A stretch of 64,000 nucleotides of DNA from Platanthera guangdongensis. Its lineage: Eukaryota; Streptophyta; Magnoliopsida; Asparagales; Orchidaceae. The position numbers were made by a program, and so were the translations under genes. The notes beneath the pieces are model-generated. The model did no database searches. It saw only the letters and a list, made by a program, of their open reading frames with translations, and was not told the DNA's origin. Below, one piece after another: positions 11,055 to 21,529 of this stretch (its first letter is position 1; every line of letters starts with the position of its first letter). The DNA is taken from NCBI GenBank assembly GCA_039583875.1, contig CM077150.1:177317375-177381374 (forward strand), read 5' to 3'.

Positions 11055-13101
11055 TGTTGGGTACATTGGTTTAAATGTACCTGATTTGAAAAAGTCTCAC
11101 CCTACTCAATGATATACATCAAAATGTATTTGATGTATGTTGAGTTTACTTGTGCAGGTTAAGTATTTACAGGAAAGATGAAAAAGTTTCTAAGTCCATG
11201 TGTCGACACCCAGTAGCAAAGTGTCGACACTTAAGAAGACTTGTGTCGACACTTAAGAAGACTTGTGTCGACACCCAGGCAAGCAGTGTCGACACTTGGA
11301 GTACTTGTGTCGACACCAGGGATGCAGAGTCGACACCAGACAGAAAGTGTCGACACAAGGAGCTGTGTCGACACTCAATGAAGAAAAGTCCAGTGAAGCA
11401 GTGTCGACACTTAGCAGTTGTGTCGACACTCAGTGAAACTGTGTCTACATCAGAAAGTGTCGACACTTGGAGGCTGTGTCGACACTCAGCAAAAGTCAGC
11501 AGAGTCTAAGTATAAGTGTCGACATAATAAAGTATGTGTCGACACTCAGCAAAAGACTCAACACCTGAAGAAAGTGTCGACACAATGAAGAATGTGTCGA
11601 CACACAGCAGAAGACTCAGTACATGAAGAAAGTGTCGACACTAGGATGCTGTGTCGACACTCAGCAAAGATTCAACAAAGATATTCTAAGTACAAGTGTC
11701 GACACTAAGGAGATGTGTCGACACTCAGCCAGAGTCTCAACAGAAGGAGAATGTGTCGACACAAGAAGCAGTGTCGACACTCAGCAAGTATCAACACAGA
11801 AGGCATGTGTCGACACTAAGAAGATGTGTCGACACTGAATAAGTTCAACACATGAAGATGTGTCGACACAAAGGAGTTGTGTCGACACTTAGAAGATTTC
11901 AACAAAGTACTGCAGAATAAAGTGTTGTGTCGACACTCAATATCAGTGTCGACACATGATGAAGAAGTTGTGTCGAGAAGTGAATTCTACAACACAAGGA
12001 GTTGTGTCGACACCTTGTAGGCTAGTGTCGACACTTAGTCAACTTGTGTCGACACTTGGTCTATAAGTGTCGACACTTAAAGACAGACAGTCTCGACACT
12101 TTCAGACAGTTACAGATTTTTCAAGAACTGACTGGATGACTTGACAGCTGCCATTCCAGCCGGTCTACTACACCTGTCAGAGTTGTCAGAAATCAGTTAT
12201 GAACCGGACCAGCCGGTTACCATGAAGAAGGCCTATAAATAGGCTTATACTGTCTACAAAAAAGAAGGATGAAGTGTTGTTCAAGTGATCAATATACAAA
12301 GAAGATCTAGCTATTCATTGAAGAATCTAGTGAAGATCTAAGTAGTTGGAGAGAGAGAGCTCCATCCAAGAAGTCAGCCGTTGGAACCAGGCTGAGAAGA
12401 AGGGTTCAAATTTTGTTCTGAATCTTAAGTAGCAGAGATCAAGGATCAACTGCAGAGGAGATCAATCTTATTGTGTTCTACATTCAATAAGCTTTGAAGA
12501 AAGCCAAGTCAGGTTGATCTCAGCTGAGTTCTTCCAAGAACTCATCAAGAAACTCACAACTCTTCTCTCTTTTCTTTGAGTTGTTGGGTTTACATTTTGT
12601 ATTCATATTATCTTGTAGGATCCTAAGGGATCTGAGTTTGTAAGCCTGTAATTATAAAGGTTGAGTGTAGGGCATGTGTGCCTGAGTGTAGGAGATTTGT
12701 ATCTATGAGTGTAGGCCTGTTGTGGCTGAGTGTAGGCCTGCTGTGGCTGAGTGTAGGCTTTGTGAAGAAGCTGAGTTATAGGGCCTTGGGCCTGAGCTGT
12801 AGGAACCTGGTTGAGGTTCTGAGTGTAAGATCTGAGGATCTGAGATAGTGGAGAAGTTTGGCTGAATCTAGTACACTGCTAGATAGGCAAAGGGGGAAAG
12901 TGGATGTACCCAAATCTTAGGGAACCACTATAAATTTGTGTGTTCACTGTGTGCTGGATTGATTGCTGTGATTGCTGGTTAATTGTTGTGTTAAAGTGAT
13001 TATAATTCTGTGATAAACTCTGAATTCTGCCTGAAAATTTAAAAAGAGTTAAGTCACCTATTCACCCCCCCCCTATAGGTGAGTAGGTACAATATCTTTC
13101 A
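11055..13101 (+). repeat. 3' LTR of element A (2047 bp)
   Basis: Very similar to 93-2099. It has the palindrome array at about 11200-12095, TATAAATA at 12234-12241 and the CTGAGTGTAGG repeats at about 12660-12830. It keeps intact palindromes where the 5' LTR has lost them (for example near 11458, 11597, 11697 and 11714) and contains one extra 22-bp array unit near 11231 and one extra 21-bp unit near 12720. It ends ATCTTTCA followed by the duplicated CTAAG. Confidence 0.93.
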
Positions 13102-13106
13102 CTAAG

Positions 13107-15095
13107 GAAGGCTGAGCTCTGGTATCCGATTTTGGATAAGCTGGCCTTCGCCCTGGTCATCTCAGCTTGAAGGCTGCGGCCCTATTTCCAGGCACACTCA
13201 ATCTGAGTGGTGACTGACCATCCCCTCCGCAAGATCTTTGAGGGGGATGGAGCATTCTGGCAGGCTGGCCAAGTGGTCGGTGGAGTTGAGTGAATTCGAC
13301 ATTTCCTTCGTCCCCCGCCTCTTGTTCAAAGCCCAAGCGATGGACGACTTCCTGGCCGATTATGTGATTGAGGTGGCGGAGGAAGAGCTCACTCGTCCGA
13401 CTCCTTGGAAGGTGAAGGTAGATGGCGCCTCGGGGAGGCTTTCCCTAGGAGTGGGGGTGATCTTGGAGAGCCCCCAAGGGACAAGAATTGAGAAGACGGT
13501 GGTGGCGCACTTCCCCATCACCAACAATCAGGCCGAGTATGAGGTCTTGATAGCAGGGTTGCGCCTGGTCAGGGAGCTGGGGGTATTGGACGTGGAGGTT
13601 CTTATTGACTCCATGGTGGTAGCTTCCCAGATCAACGGGGAGTTTGAGGCAAGAGAGACTACTCTGCGGCTATACTTAGTCAAAGTAAAGGGGGTCATTG
13701 GCACATTCCAAAATTTTTCAATCTGGCACATACCCCAGGAGGAGAATGAGCAAGTCGATCAGCTAGAAAAGCATGGTCCTCGGGTAGGGGGTACCATCAC
13801 CGACCTATTCCGCCCTTCCATCGAGGAGGGAGGGCTCATGGAGATAGATCAGCGGACCTCGTGGATGGACTCGGTCATAACTTTCCTTTCCACATGAGAG
13901 TATCCGGAGGGGGTAGACAGGAAGAAGCTCAGGTACAAATCGGCGCACTACCTCCTCTGGGACGGGCAGTTGTACAGGAAGACTCTCTCGGGGATGTTGG
14001 CTCGGTGCGTGGCCTAGGGGGAAGTATAAAGGATCCTGGAAGAAGTCCACTCCGGGCAGTGTGGTAGTCACTCCAGGAGTCGGACCCTTGAAGGAAGGAT
14101 CGTCAGGCAAGGGTATTTCTGGCCCACCCTGGGCCGCGATGCGACGGAATTCGCAAGAAGATGCCACAAATGCCAGCTGTTTACCCCCCTCCAGCTACAG
14201 CCGGCTCAGCGACTCAAAAGTATCACAGCCCCCTGGCCCTTCGCCATTTGGGGTATGGATTTGGTTGGACCGTTCCCCCGGGCCAGTGGGTAGAGAAGGT
14301 TCCTACTGGTAATGATCGATTATTTCTCCAAGTGGTTAGAGGTGATGGCGCTGGCCAAGGTGACTTCCCAGGTCATCAGGAACTTCGTTTGAGGGGAGAT
14401 CATCTTCCGCCACGGACTGCCCCAGGACATTGTCATGGACAATGGGCCCTAGTTCGCTAGCGCGGAGTTTACCAGTTTTTGCGAGCAGCTTGGGATCGAC
14501 CTCAGGTTCGCCTCAGTCCATCACCCTAGAAGCAATGGGCAGGTCGAGGCCGCAAACAAGATCATTATCAACCTCCTAAATAAGAAGGTGGAAAACCTGA
14601 AGGGGAGCTGGGTGGAGCAGCTTCCCACGGTTCTCTGGGCCTTGAGGACCACCCCCAACACAGCTACAGGAGAGACCCCCTTCAAGCTCTCCCATGGGTG
14701 TGAGAAAGTGCTCCCGTATAATTTGAAGTTCAAACACCTCGAGTTGTTGCGGTCGGGGAAGGAAGGGAAGAATGGCAGGCTGAGAACGAGGAAGAGCTGC
14801 GGCTCTCCCTTGACATGGTGGAAGAGCTGCGGGACCTTTCCACCGTCCGACAAGAAGAGATGAAGAGGAGGATGGCCAAGTACTTTGACAAGCACGTCAA
14901 AGTCAAGTAATTTATGGAGGGGGACTTGGTGTTGAATAAAGTAAATGCGGCAGGGAGGTCGACAACCGTGGGGAAGCTTAACCCCAGCTGGGAAGGTCCA
15001 TTTATTGTAAAAGAGGCTTTAAGATCAGGGGGTATCGACTCCAAAATGTGGAGGGAGAGACCCTGTGTCTCACCTGAAGTGGTGACGACTTGAAA
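13107..15095 (+). pseudogene. Tat-lineage RNase H, archaeal-type RNase H and integrase, broken
   Basis: Continues the fragment at 1-87. After RKAELWYP come LRPYFQAH and VVTDHPLRKIF with two in-frame TGA codons and a shift in the G run near 13235. The longest open part (13238-13897) holds an archaeal-type RNase H: WKVKVDGASG, TNNQAEYEVLIAGLRL, a DSMVVASQINGEFEA block and IWHIPQEENE. Integrase follows: zinc-finger RRCHKCQ (~14155), GMDLVGPFP (~14256), MDNGP then TAG (~14437), HHPRSNGQVEAANK (~14520). Several stops and shifts make it inactive. It ends near 15090. Confidence 0.85.
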
Positions 15096-15193
15096 CATTT
15101 TTTCCCTTGAAACATGTAAGTGATGCTTTGATTTTTAATAAAAGTTCTTTAACACATCAATGCTGTCACAATAAGTTTGCATGAAGAAGTGAA

Positions 15194-16300
15194 GTGTATT
15201 CAGACCCCGAGCAGATCCCACTGTTAGTCTCTCACCTAGCAGAAAGGGCTGTAAGTCACTCGGTATCATACCTGGACCTCGAGCAGATCCCGCTGTCAGG
15301 CTCTCACCTAGCTGGCAGGGATGAAAGTCACTCGGTGTCATCCTTAGACCTCGAGCAGATCCCACTGTCAGGCTCTCACCTAGCTGGCAGGGATGTAAGT
15401 CACTCGATGATGTTAGCCTTGGACCTCGAGCAGATCCCATTATCAGGCTCTCACCTAGATGGTAGGGCTGGAAGTCACTCGATGGTGTCATCCTTGGACA
15501 TCGAGCAAATCTCGCTGTCAGGCTCTCACCTAGCTGGCAGGGCTTGAAGTCACTCGATGGTGTCAGCCTTGGACCCCGAGCAGATCCCGCTGTCAGGCTC
15601 TCACCTAGCTGGCAGGGCTGGAAGTCACTCAGTGTCATCCTTAGACCTCGAGCAGATCCCGCTATCAGGCTCTCACCTAGCTGGCGGGGCTGGAAGTCAC
15701 CCGATGGTGTCAGCCTTGGACCCCGAGCAGATCCCGCTGTCAGGCTCTCACCTATCTGGCATGGCTGGAAGTCACTCGGTGTCATCCTTAGACCTCGAGC
15801 AGATCCCACTATCAGGCTCTCACCTAGCTGGCAGGGCTGGAAATCACTCGATGGTGTCAGCCTTGGACCCCGAGCAGCTCCCTCTGTCAGGCTCTCACCT
15901 AGCTGGCAGGGCTGGAAGTCACTCGGTGTCATCCTTAGACCTCGAGCAGATCCCGCTGTCAGGATCTCACTTAGCTGGCAGGGCTGGAAGTCACTCGATG
16001 GTGTCAGCCTTGGACCCCGAGCAGATCCCGCTGTCAGGCTCTCACCTAGCTGACAGGGCTGGAAGTTACTCGGTGTCATCCTTAAACCACGAGCAGATCC
16101 CGCTGTCAGGCTCTCACCTAGCTGGCAGGGCTGGAAGTCACTTGATGGTGTCAGCCTTGGACCCCGAGAAGATCCCGCTGTCAGGCTCTCACCTAGCTGG
16201 CAGGGCTGGAAGTCACTCGGTGTCATCCTCATACCTCGACCAGATCCCGCTGTCAGGCTCTCATCTAGCTGACAGGGCTGGAGGTCACTCAGGGAAGTCC
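15194..16300. repeat. Alternating 72/75-bp tandem repeats in the Tat 3' region
   Basis: About 15 units share GAGCAGATCCCGCTGTCAGG followed by CTCTCACCTAGCTGG. From unit 6 on, 72-bp units (reading SSLDLEQ) and 75-bp units (reading SALDPEQ) alternate, giving a 147-bp higher-order repeat. Both lengths are multiples of three and the unit lacks stops in several frames, so long ORFs appear on both strands; they are not genes. Tat-family 3' regions are known to hold such arrays and to seed satellites. Confidence 0.93.
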
Positions 16301-16590
16301 TGCACCCTCTCAGGTTGTGCCTAACAAACCTGGCCCTTCTAAGATTAAGGGAGGAGAGCACGGCAGGGGGGGAGTTCGGGCTCGCCTATCTACGCGAGGT
16401 CGCTGGGGAAAGTGCTCGTAGGCAAACAGGGCACGACAGAGAAATCCAGCAAAGGATAATATATATATAGTGATATAGTTATAGTGGACACAGAAGGTAT
16501 CAAAAATGTTCTTTCATTAAGTAATGATATTTGCAGGTCGAGCTCGCCTCGGCGAGATTACAAAAAAAGGGGGAAGAAAGAAATTTGCAG
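16301..16590. other. Non-coding spacer after the tandem array
   Basis: Holds a G-rich stretch near 16360 and a short AT run near 16459-16480. No gene recognised. The 3' end of antisense gene 1 lies just right of it. Confidence 0.5.
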
Positions 16591-16592
16591 GA

Positions 16593-18709
16593 TTAGCCCG
16601 CGCCACCTTCGCCGGATTGACGATCCCCCTCCCCTCCGCCGAATGGGTCCTGGAAGCTTTTCCCAAAGAGCGCATCCAGGCTATCCTCCTTCTCGTTGGG
16701 AGGCGTCGCCGGGAACAAGCTCGGCATCAGGTCCTTGGCTGAGATCTCCTCGCACCCATCCACCAGCACCCTAGTGTCCATCATCTAGAGGGTGCACTCG
16801 GCGGCCTGGATGGACTTGATCCGCAACCTCTCGGCGAGGTCGGCCTCGCCAAAGATCCTCGGCCTCTTATAGGTGAGGGTAGGATCGGCGTCGCTGGCCG
16901 GGAAGAAGATCTCCGCCTGGCGGCGGACCTCGCGGCTGAGGTTCTGATTCTCCTCCTTCAGCCTCACATTCGCCCCCTCCAGCTCGGCAAGCCGGGCGTG
17001 CAGCTGGGCGATCTCCTCCTCCTGCTTGGCATTGCGAGCCCGCAACTCCCCGGCATCCTTGGAATCCTGATGAGAAAGGAAAATTCGTTAACGACAGCGC
17101 AAAATATTTTAAGTAAAAGATGGAAGAGGAAGCCTGATACTCACCAACCCGCCGGCGGCCTGGCGAGAAGACCCTCAGCGATGTCGAGCTGCCTCGCCTG
17201 ATCAGCGACCTTGTCTTTGGCGACGTCGCGGGCTTTCTTGGCTTTTTGAAGTTGGTTGCTGAGGCCGAAGCTGCGGCGGACCAACATATGATGGAGCTTC
17301 ATGGCTCGCAGGTGGGCCTACAGGCCCTCATGGCTGAGCTGTCGCAGGTTCATGCCCTTGTAGGCCTCGACGTCCTCCCGGCCATAGAGGTCAAAGCCGA
17401 GGGCATAAGCGTGACCGGTGGCGGGCTCGCGGTCATGCCAGGAGGGGTGAAGGGTGGAGATGGAAACCCGGTGGGCCAGCTCGTCCCACTGCACCATGGG
17501 CTCGCCCGCCGAGTCTTTCCACCGCCCCCCAAAGCTGAAGAGGGGATGTTCTTTCGGCGCGCCGAGCTCGCGAGCCGTCCTCTTCGTCGAAGGAGGTGGA
17601 TAGATCGTCGTAGGGGGAGCGGAGGTCTCGCCACCCTTCCGCCCCTTGCTGGTGATTTCCTTCAGCGGGCTCTTCGGCGACGCGTCGGGGACGACTTCAG
17701 GCGAGCTCATGTATTTGGGGCTGGATTGATGTTGTTGATGTTGTTTCCCCGGCGAAGCCAACAAGGCTTTCTTCATCGTTTTGGGTATTTGTTGGCGATG
17801 GGGCGGGCTAGACCCCGCATCCTCAGGCCGCCTCTTGCTGGAGGAGTGTTTGGAGAAGCCTGCCTCATCTTGGGAGGCCGCCGCCGCCTCCTTCTTGCGA
17901 GCGAGAGGGTCCGAGTACAATCCCGAGTCTGCAAATGGAGGGTTCACAGGGATTAGCCGCTCCCATGCAAGAAAACTTGGAAAACTTAGAGGAATTTCGT
18001 TGGCGAATGTGGCGAGCTGAGCAGCAGATTAAACAGTACCTTCGCCGGGCAGGACGGGGCGGAGCGCGTCGAGGCCCCTTCGCAGGAAGGCGAACTTGAA
18101 GTCCTTGTGGAGGAAGTACTTGTGGAGGTCGGCATCATTGCCGGACACGGCCGACGGGCGGTAGACCTCCTCGCCCTTCTGCTGGGGCGAGTAAGGGATG
18201 TTGCCGAGATCGCCCTTGATGAAGGCGATCTTGGTCATCCAATTATGGTGTTTGTTCGCGATCTCGCGAACTTTGATCAGCGAGCCCCCGAAGGAGGCGA
18301 CCCCGTCCGGCGTCGCCTTGTAGGAAAAGAGTTTCCTAAACACAGTCAGGTTGAACTCTATCCTTTCTCGTCGGAGGTAGCTCGCGAATGCCACCATCAT
18401 GGCGATGGCGTTGGAATTCAGCTGCGCGGGCACCGCGCCGTAGTACTTCAAAATCTGCCAGATCTCCGGCCAGAGGGGGAGGCGCAGCCCCACCTCAAAG
18501 TGCGAGATGGGGAAGGCGAGCTCATCATCATAAAAAGTGTTGATGGCCTCCCCCCGCCTTGCCCGGCGCGCCTCGAAGCCCGGCGAAACGTGGTCGCCAA
18601 CAAATTCTGCGAGCTCCTTCTCGGTGGTATTCCCCTCGAAGAAGCAGTAGTCAGTGAAGTGTTGGGCGCACTTGGTGCGGCCGTCGGCGTCAGGATTGGT
18701 CTTGTCCAT
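16593..18709 (-). pseudogene. Tat antisense accessory gene 1, three exons, damaged
   Basis: Exon 1 runs 18709-18040 from MDKTNPDADG to LPGE. It contains FEVGLRLPLWPEIWQ, ILKYYGAVPAQLNSNA and a basic stretch, recalling the plant gypsy-type transposon domain (Transposase_28). A GT donor at 18039 and TTTGCAG acceptor at 17929 join it in frame to exon 2 (17928-about 17145), which is rich in Lys, Ser and Pro and has a TAG at 17318-17320. Intron 2 has GTGAGT at 17144 and CTCATCAG ending at 17067. Simple joining there shifts frame, so a nearby donor or an indel must be invoked. Exon 3 (17066-about 16593) is a coiled coil (EEEIAQLHARLAELE) with a TAG at 16785-16787. Grande elements carry a comparable antisense gene for a nuclear protein. 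Function here is unknown. Confidence 0.7.
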
Positions 18710-18813
18710 GCTTGCAGAAGAAGGGGTGGAGCGCAAGTAAGAAAGAGAAAAGCGCATGAAGAGAGAGAAAGAGTAAGCAGTTAAGGCAGTAGTACGAGGT
18801 TGGTGGGGGGAGC

Positions 18814-18821
18814 TATTTATA
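18814..18821 (-). promoter_or_regulatory. TATA box of antisense gene 1
   Basis: TATAAATA on the minus strand, about 105 bp upstream of the ATG at 18709. It sits at normal plant promoter distance and supports transcription independent of the LTR. Confidence 0.65.
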
Positions 18822-19271
18822 AAAAAAGTAATCTGAGGGTCAAGCTGTCCAATCGGCCCAGCTCGTTGTCCAAGCTTGCCAACACCCAGCTCGCAGACTT
18901 CCAGCGCGCTCCAACCAAGGCTAAGCCAAATAAGAAGCAATATAATTACTATTATTCAAACACAAAGCACATCTAAGAATGTTTGTGGTTACTTATTACA
19001 GCGATATAGCACAGGAAGAGAGAGAAAGAGAATAAAGAAGCAGGGCACGCGGGTGGGGGGGGGGGACCAGGGAGCGAGTACTGGTCGGCTCGGCAAGGGA
19101 GCCGCCTTCTATCTTCCCCGGCCTCGCATCCCCCGTCCCCCAGACTGCCGCGCGCGGAGCACCTCGTGAATCCTCCCCGAATTCCTCTGCGCCACCAAGA
19201 GGCCCTTGTCGATCTCGTCTAGGAACCGGGAAGGACACAGCAACTCGCTAGAATGGCCGCCTCGCACCTCG

Positions 19272-20161
19272 TCAGTAAGCCGAACATAGTCTCACTGCAG
19301 TGCCTCGTTGATTTACTGCACCTCGAGTTGCCCGCACACTAGTTTCTTGAATATCTTGACCCCCCCTCCTGGTCAGCTCGCCTTGCTCCACTTCAGGACC
19401 TAGGTAAGAGTCCAGCGAGCTCGGGGAGGGGAGGGGAGAGTAATGGGCTACCCGCGAAGACTCCTCGGCAGCGTATTGGCTGGGGGGAGCTGCGAAGACA
19501 GAAATATTAGCAAAGGGAGGTGTGCTGGAAAATTGCATAAGAATCCAAGGCCAAGTTTACCTGACGAGCTCGGCATCCCCAAGGATGTGCGAGGAGGGAA
19601 GAACCTCAGGTCCTTTCCACGCCCTGGGCCACGCACTCTCGGTGAGAGAAGTTCAAATCTTGGGATGGGGATGGTCTCCACGGCCGCCTCCGTGGTCATA
19701 ACTGCTCGCTGAGGAGAGGGGGCGCGCACCGGCAAGTTCGGCCTCTGCGAGCCCAGCCCCAAAGTCCCGAAGGGAGGCGACCGATACCGGGGCCGATTTT
19801 CCGAAGTTTTGAATCGCGAGTCGCCGACTATGTCTTCGACTCGCGGGGCGGGGTCTCGAGGCGTGGCGCCTCCGCCGCCATCCAGCAGGCTATCTGGGCC
19901 ATCGCAAAGGTCAACAATGTTTTTTCCCTTATCATGAGCAGGCAAGTTTGAGGAGCCGGCGCCATGATCCAGGATTGTGGTCAGGACAGCGAGAATGGGC
20001 TCGGCTGTCGGGGGAAACAGCTTCGCCCTCTTGGCGAAGTCGGGCTCGGCCGAGCCACACTGCGGCACAGCGGCTGGGACCGCTGTCAGGGTGGCCACGC
20101 GAGCAGCTGAGGTCTGGCGAGCGCGCGCGAGCCGCTCTTGAATATCCTTTGGGATCGGCAT
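19272..20161 (-). pseudogene. Tat antisense accessory gene 2, at least two exons
   Basis: Starts at the ATG at 20161 (MPIPKDIQERLARARQTSAA). Exon 1 (20161-19561) is rich in Pro, Arg, Ser and Gly, contains KGKNIVDLCDGPDSLL and has no recognised domain. A GTAAAC donor at 19560 and TCTTCGCAG acceptor ending at 19491 define a 70-bp intron that keeps the frame into exon 2 (19489 onward, PPSQYAAEESS). The open frame ends at 19272. A neighbouring frame with DYVRLTDEVRGGHSS and RFLDEIDKGLLVAQRN runs on to about 19150 and looks like the true C terminus after a shift. It lies head-to-tail upstream of gene 1 on the same strand. The two could be one split locus, but each has its own TATA. Confidence 0.55.
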
Positions 20162-20216
20162 CTTGGCAGGGTTAAAGCAAAGGGAATGGCAAGAGTCAAG
20201 CAGGTATGCAGGTGTG

Positions 20217-20224
20217 TATATATA
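20217..20224 (-). promoter_or_regulatory. TATA box of antisense gene 2
   Basis: TATATATA on the minus strand, about 56 bp upstream of the ATG at 20161 and just inside the 3' LTR boundary. Confidence 0.5.
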
Positions 20225-20320
20225 GCCGCAGGTGGACCCCACCCAAAGATTCCCTCCAGTCCACCCCGCGCTCGCCGAACACTTAGGGTTGGATGTTTCT
20301 TTCCGAGCTTTGCCAAGCTC

Positions 20321-20335
20321 AAAAAGAGCGGGGAT
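20321..20335 (+). other. Polypurine tract of the Tat element
   Basis: AAAAAGAGCGGGGAT lies directly before the inferred LTR start TGTGTA. Confidence 0.6.
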
Positions 20336-21032
20336 TGTGTACAACCCCGTATCTGGCAAGCGGGGTGAACCAGGAACCAGGCCGACCGGCTCAGATCACC
20401 CAGGCCCCAGGCGAGCTCGGCAGAGAAACCCGAGCTCGAGCTCGGCGTTCGTCGACCGCGAGCTCGGCATTCGCCTAGCTAAGCCAAGATTCGTCGAGCT
20501 AAGGTCGACTAATGGAGGCCGACCGATAGGCGAGCTCGCCGTCCCAACTCGCGCCCGCACAAAGGAGCTCGGCAACAGCAGGCGAGCCGGATCTGCCGAG
20601 GTGGCCAGGCTCCCCAGCTCGCCCAGATCTATGAGGTACTTTTTACTGTTTTGCCCCCGCTGGTCTGCCCATAGCCCTTCAAAACAGCGGAGTTTGCCTG
20701 TTGGCAGACCAAACCAAGGGTATTTTGGTAACTTCAGATCAGTTCAGTTTGGTTATTGGCAGTTCAAATTCTGAAACCTATAAATATGACCCAAGGGGTA
20801 CCTCAGGAGGCACGCTTCATGTGCTCTCTTGCTCCAGCTTTCAAGTGCTTTCTGAGGGTACCTTAGCCCGGCCTTTGGCTAAGGAGGGGAAGCGCTCTCA
20901 GATCTTCCGGGTGTGTGGTGGGTCCTCCACGTTGAGCCCTTGGGTCAGTTCTTTCCTGTTTTCCTTTGTTATTTTGCTTGCAGGAGCGAGATAGGTGCGC
21001 GATCACCCCCTTCCCCAAGGGTGAACTACACA
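20336..21032 (+). repeat. 3' LTR of the Tat element (697 bp)
   Basis: Bounded by the perfect terminal inverted repeat TGTGTA...TACACA. It follows a purine tract and has a TATA box (TATAAATA, 20779-20786) in the + direction. The 5' LTR is outside the window, so the ends rest on termini and purine tract only. Confidence 0.7.
20779..20786 (+). promoter_or_regulatory. TATA box of the Tat LTR
   Basis: TATAAATA in + orientation, about 440 bp into the LTR, as expected for the U3/R boundary. Confidence 0.6.
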
Positions 21033-21052
21033 AGAGACCGTTTTTCGATTTC

Positions 21053-21141
21053 AATATCGACGATATCGTTGGGATCGACGATATCGTTGGGATCGACGAT
21101 ATCATTGGGATCGACGATATCATTGGGATCGACGATATCGT
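21053..21141. repeat. 18-bp tandem repeat with CGATATCG core
   Basis: Four to five copies of ATCGACGATATCGTTGGG begin about 20 bp right of the Tat LTR. Each unit holds the self-complementary core CGATATCG. GATATCG variants continue to about 21250. No gene is visible. Confidence 0.9.
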
Positions 21142-21479
21142 TTTGGCCTACATGGCGATATCGTCATGTCCGACAATATTGTTGAGACCCTCACGATGAA
21201 ATCATCGTGACCGACGGTATCGTCGTCACCCACACGACGATATCGGTGTAACCTTTGTATCTCAAAAAAAAATTTAGACAAAAAGGGTTTTGACAACTCC
21301 CCACTTCAAAACCATGAATGAGCTCCTGAAACATACAATAATTGGACAACACATGAGAAATAAAATTTTTACATCCGAACTGAGGAATTTGCATGAAAAT
21401 CTATCAAGTGTTTTACGAGAGATTAAAACAAGAAATCTATTGGAAGGATTTTAAAGAAGATAAATGCAATTAATAACAA

Positions 21480-21529
<50 letters not shown>
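21480..21529. repeat. (TTA)n microsatellite
   Basis: About 16 uninterrupted copies of a TTA trinucleotide. The flanks 21250-21479 and 21530-22085 hold no recognised gene or element. Confidence 0.97.

Larger units (their letters stand above)
93..13101 (+). mobile_element. Sirevirus-type Ty1/Copia element A, full length with both LTRs
   Basis: The element has two LTRs (93-2099 and 11055-13101) starting TGTTGGGTAC and ending ATCTTTCA, flanked by CTGAG (88-92) and CTAAG (13102-13106). The primer site TGGTATCAAAGC follows the 5' LTR, and a G-rich purine tract with GGGGGAGAT precedes the 3' LTR. Order is gag, protease, integrase, RT, RNase H, then an extra ORF before the 3' LTR. A purine tract and LTR junction reading GGGGGAGATTGTTGG, a tRNA-Met primer site and an extra 3' ORF are Sirevirus traits. 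Stops in every ORF make it non-autonomous now. Confidence 0.93.
1..21032 (+). mobile_element. Ty3/Gypsy Tat-lineage retrotransposon (5' part outside window)
   Basis: The window opens inside the RNase H region of a Gypsy polyprotein. The element resumes at 13107 after Sirevirus A and runs through an archaeal-type RNase H, integrase, a tandem-repeat 3' region, two antisense genes, a purine tract and a 3' LTR ending at 21032. An archaeal-type second RNase H, a long 3' internal region, tandem repeats there and antisense ORFs are known traits of the Tat/Ogre/Grande lineage. The 5' LTR, gag, protease and most of RT lie outside the window, so the 5' target duplication cannot be seen. The 3' flank starts AGAGA. 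Confidence 0.85.

Noticed and set aside
15135..16361. 408-codon minus ORF and overlapping plus ORFs
   Set aside because: Open only because 72- and 75-bp units lack stops in several frames; no composition or homology of a real protein.
17246..18784. Plus-strand ORFs of 225-236 codons
   Set aside because: Shadows of the GC-rich antisense exons; the minus strand shows splice sites, a TATA box and domain-like sequence.
20232..20774. 180-codon plus ORF across the Tat 3' LTR start
   Set aside because: Crosses the LTR boundary and has low-complexity content; no family resemblance.
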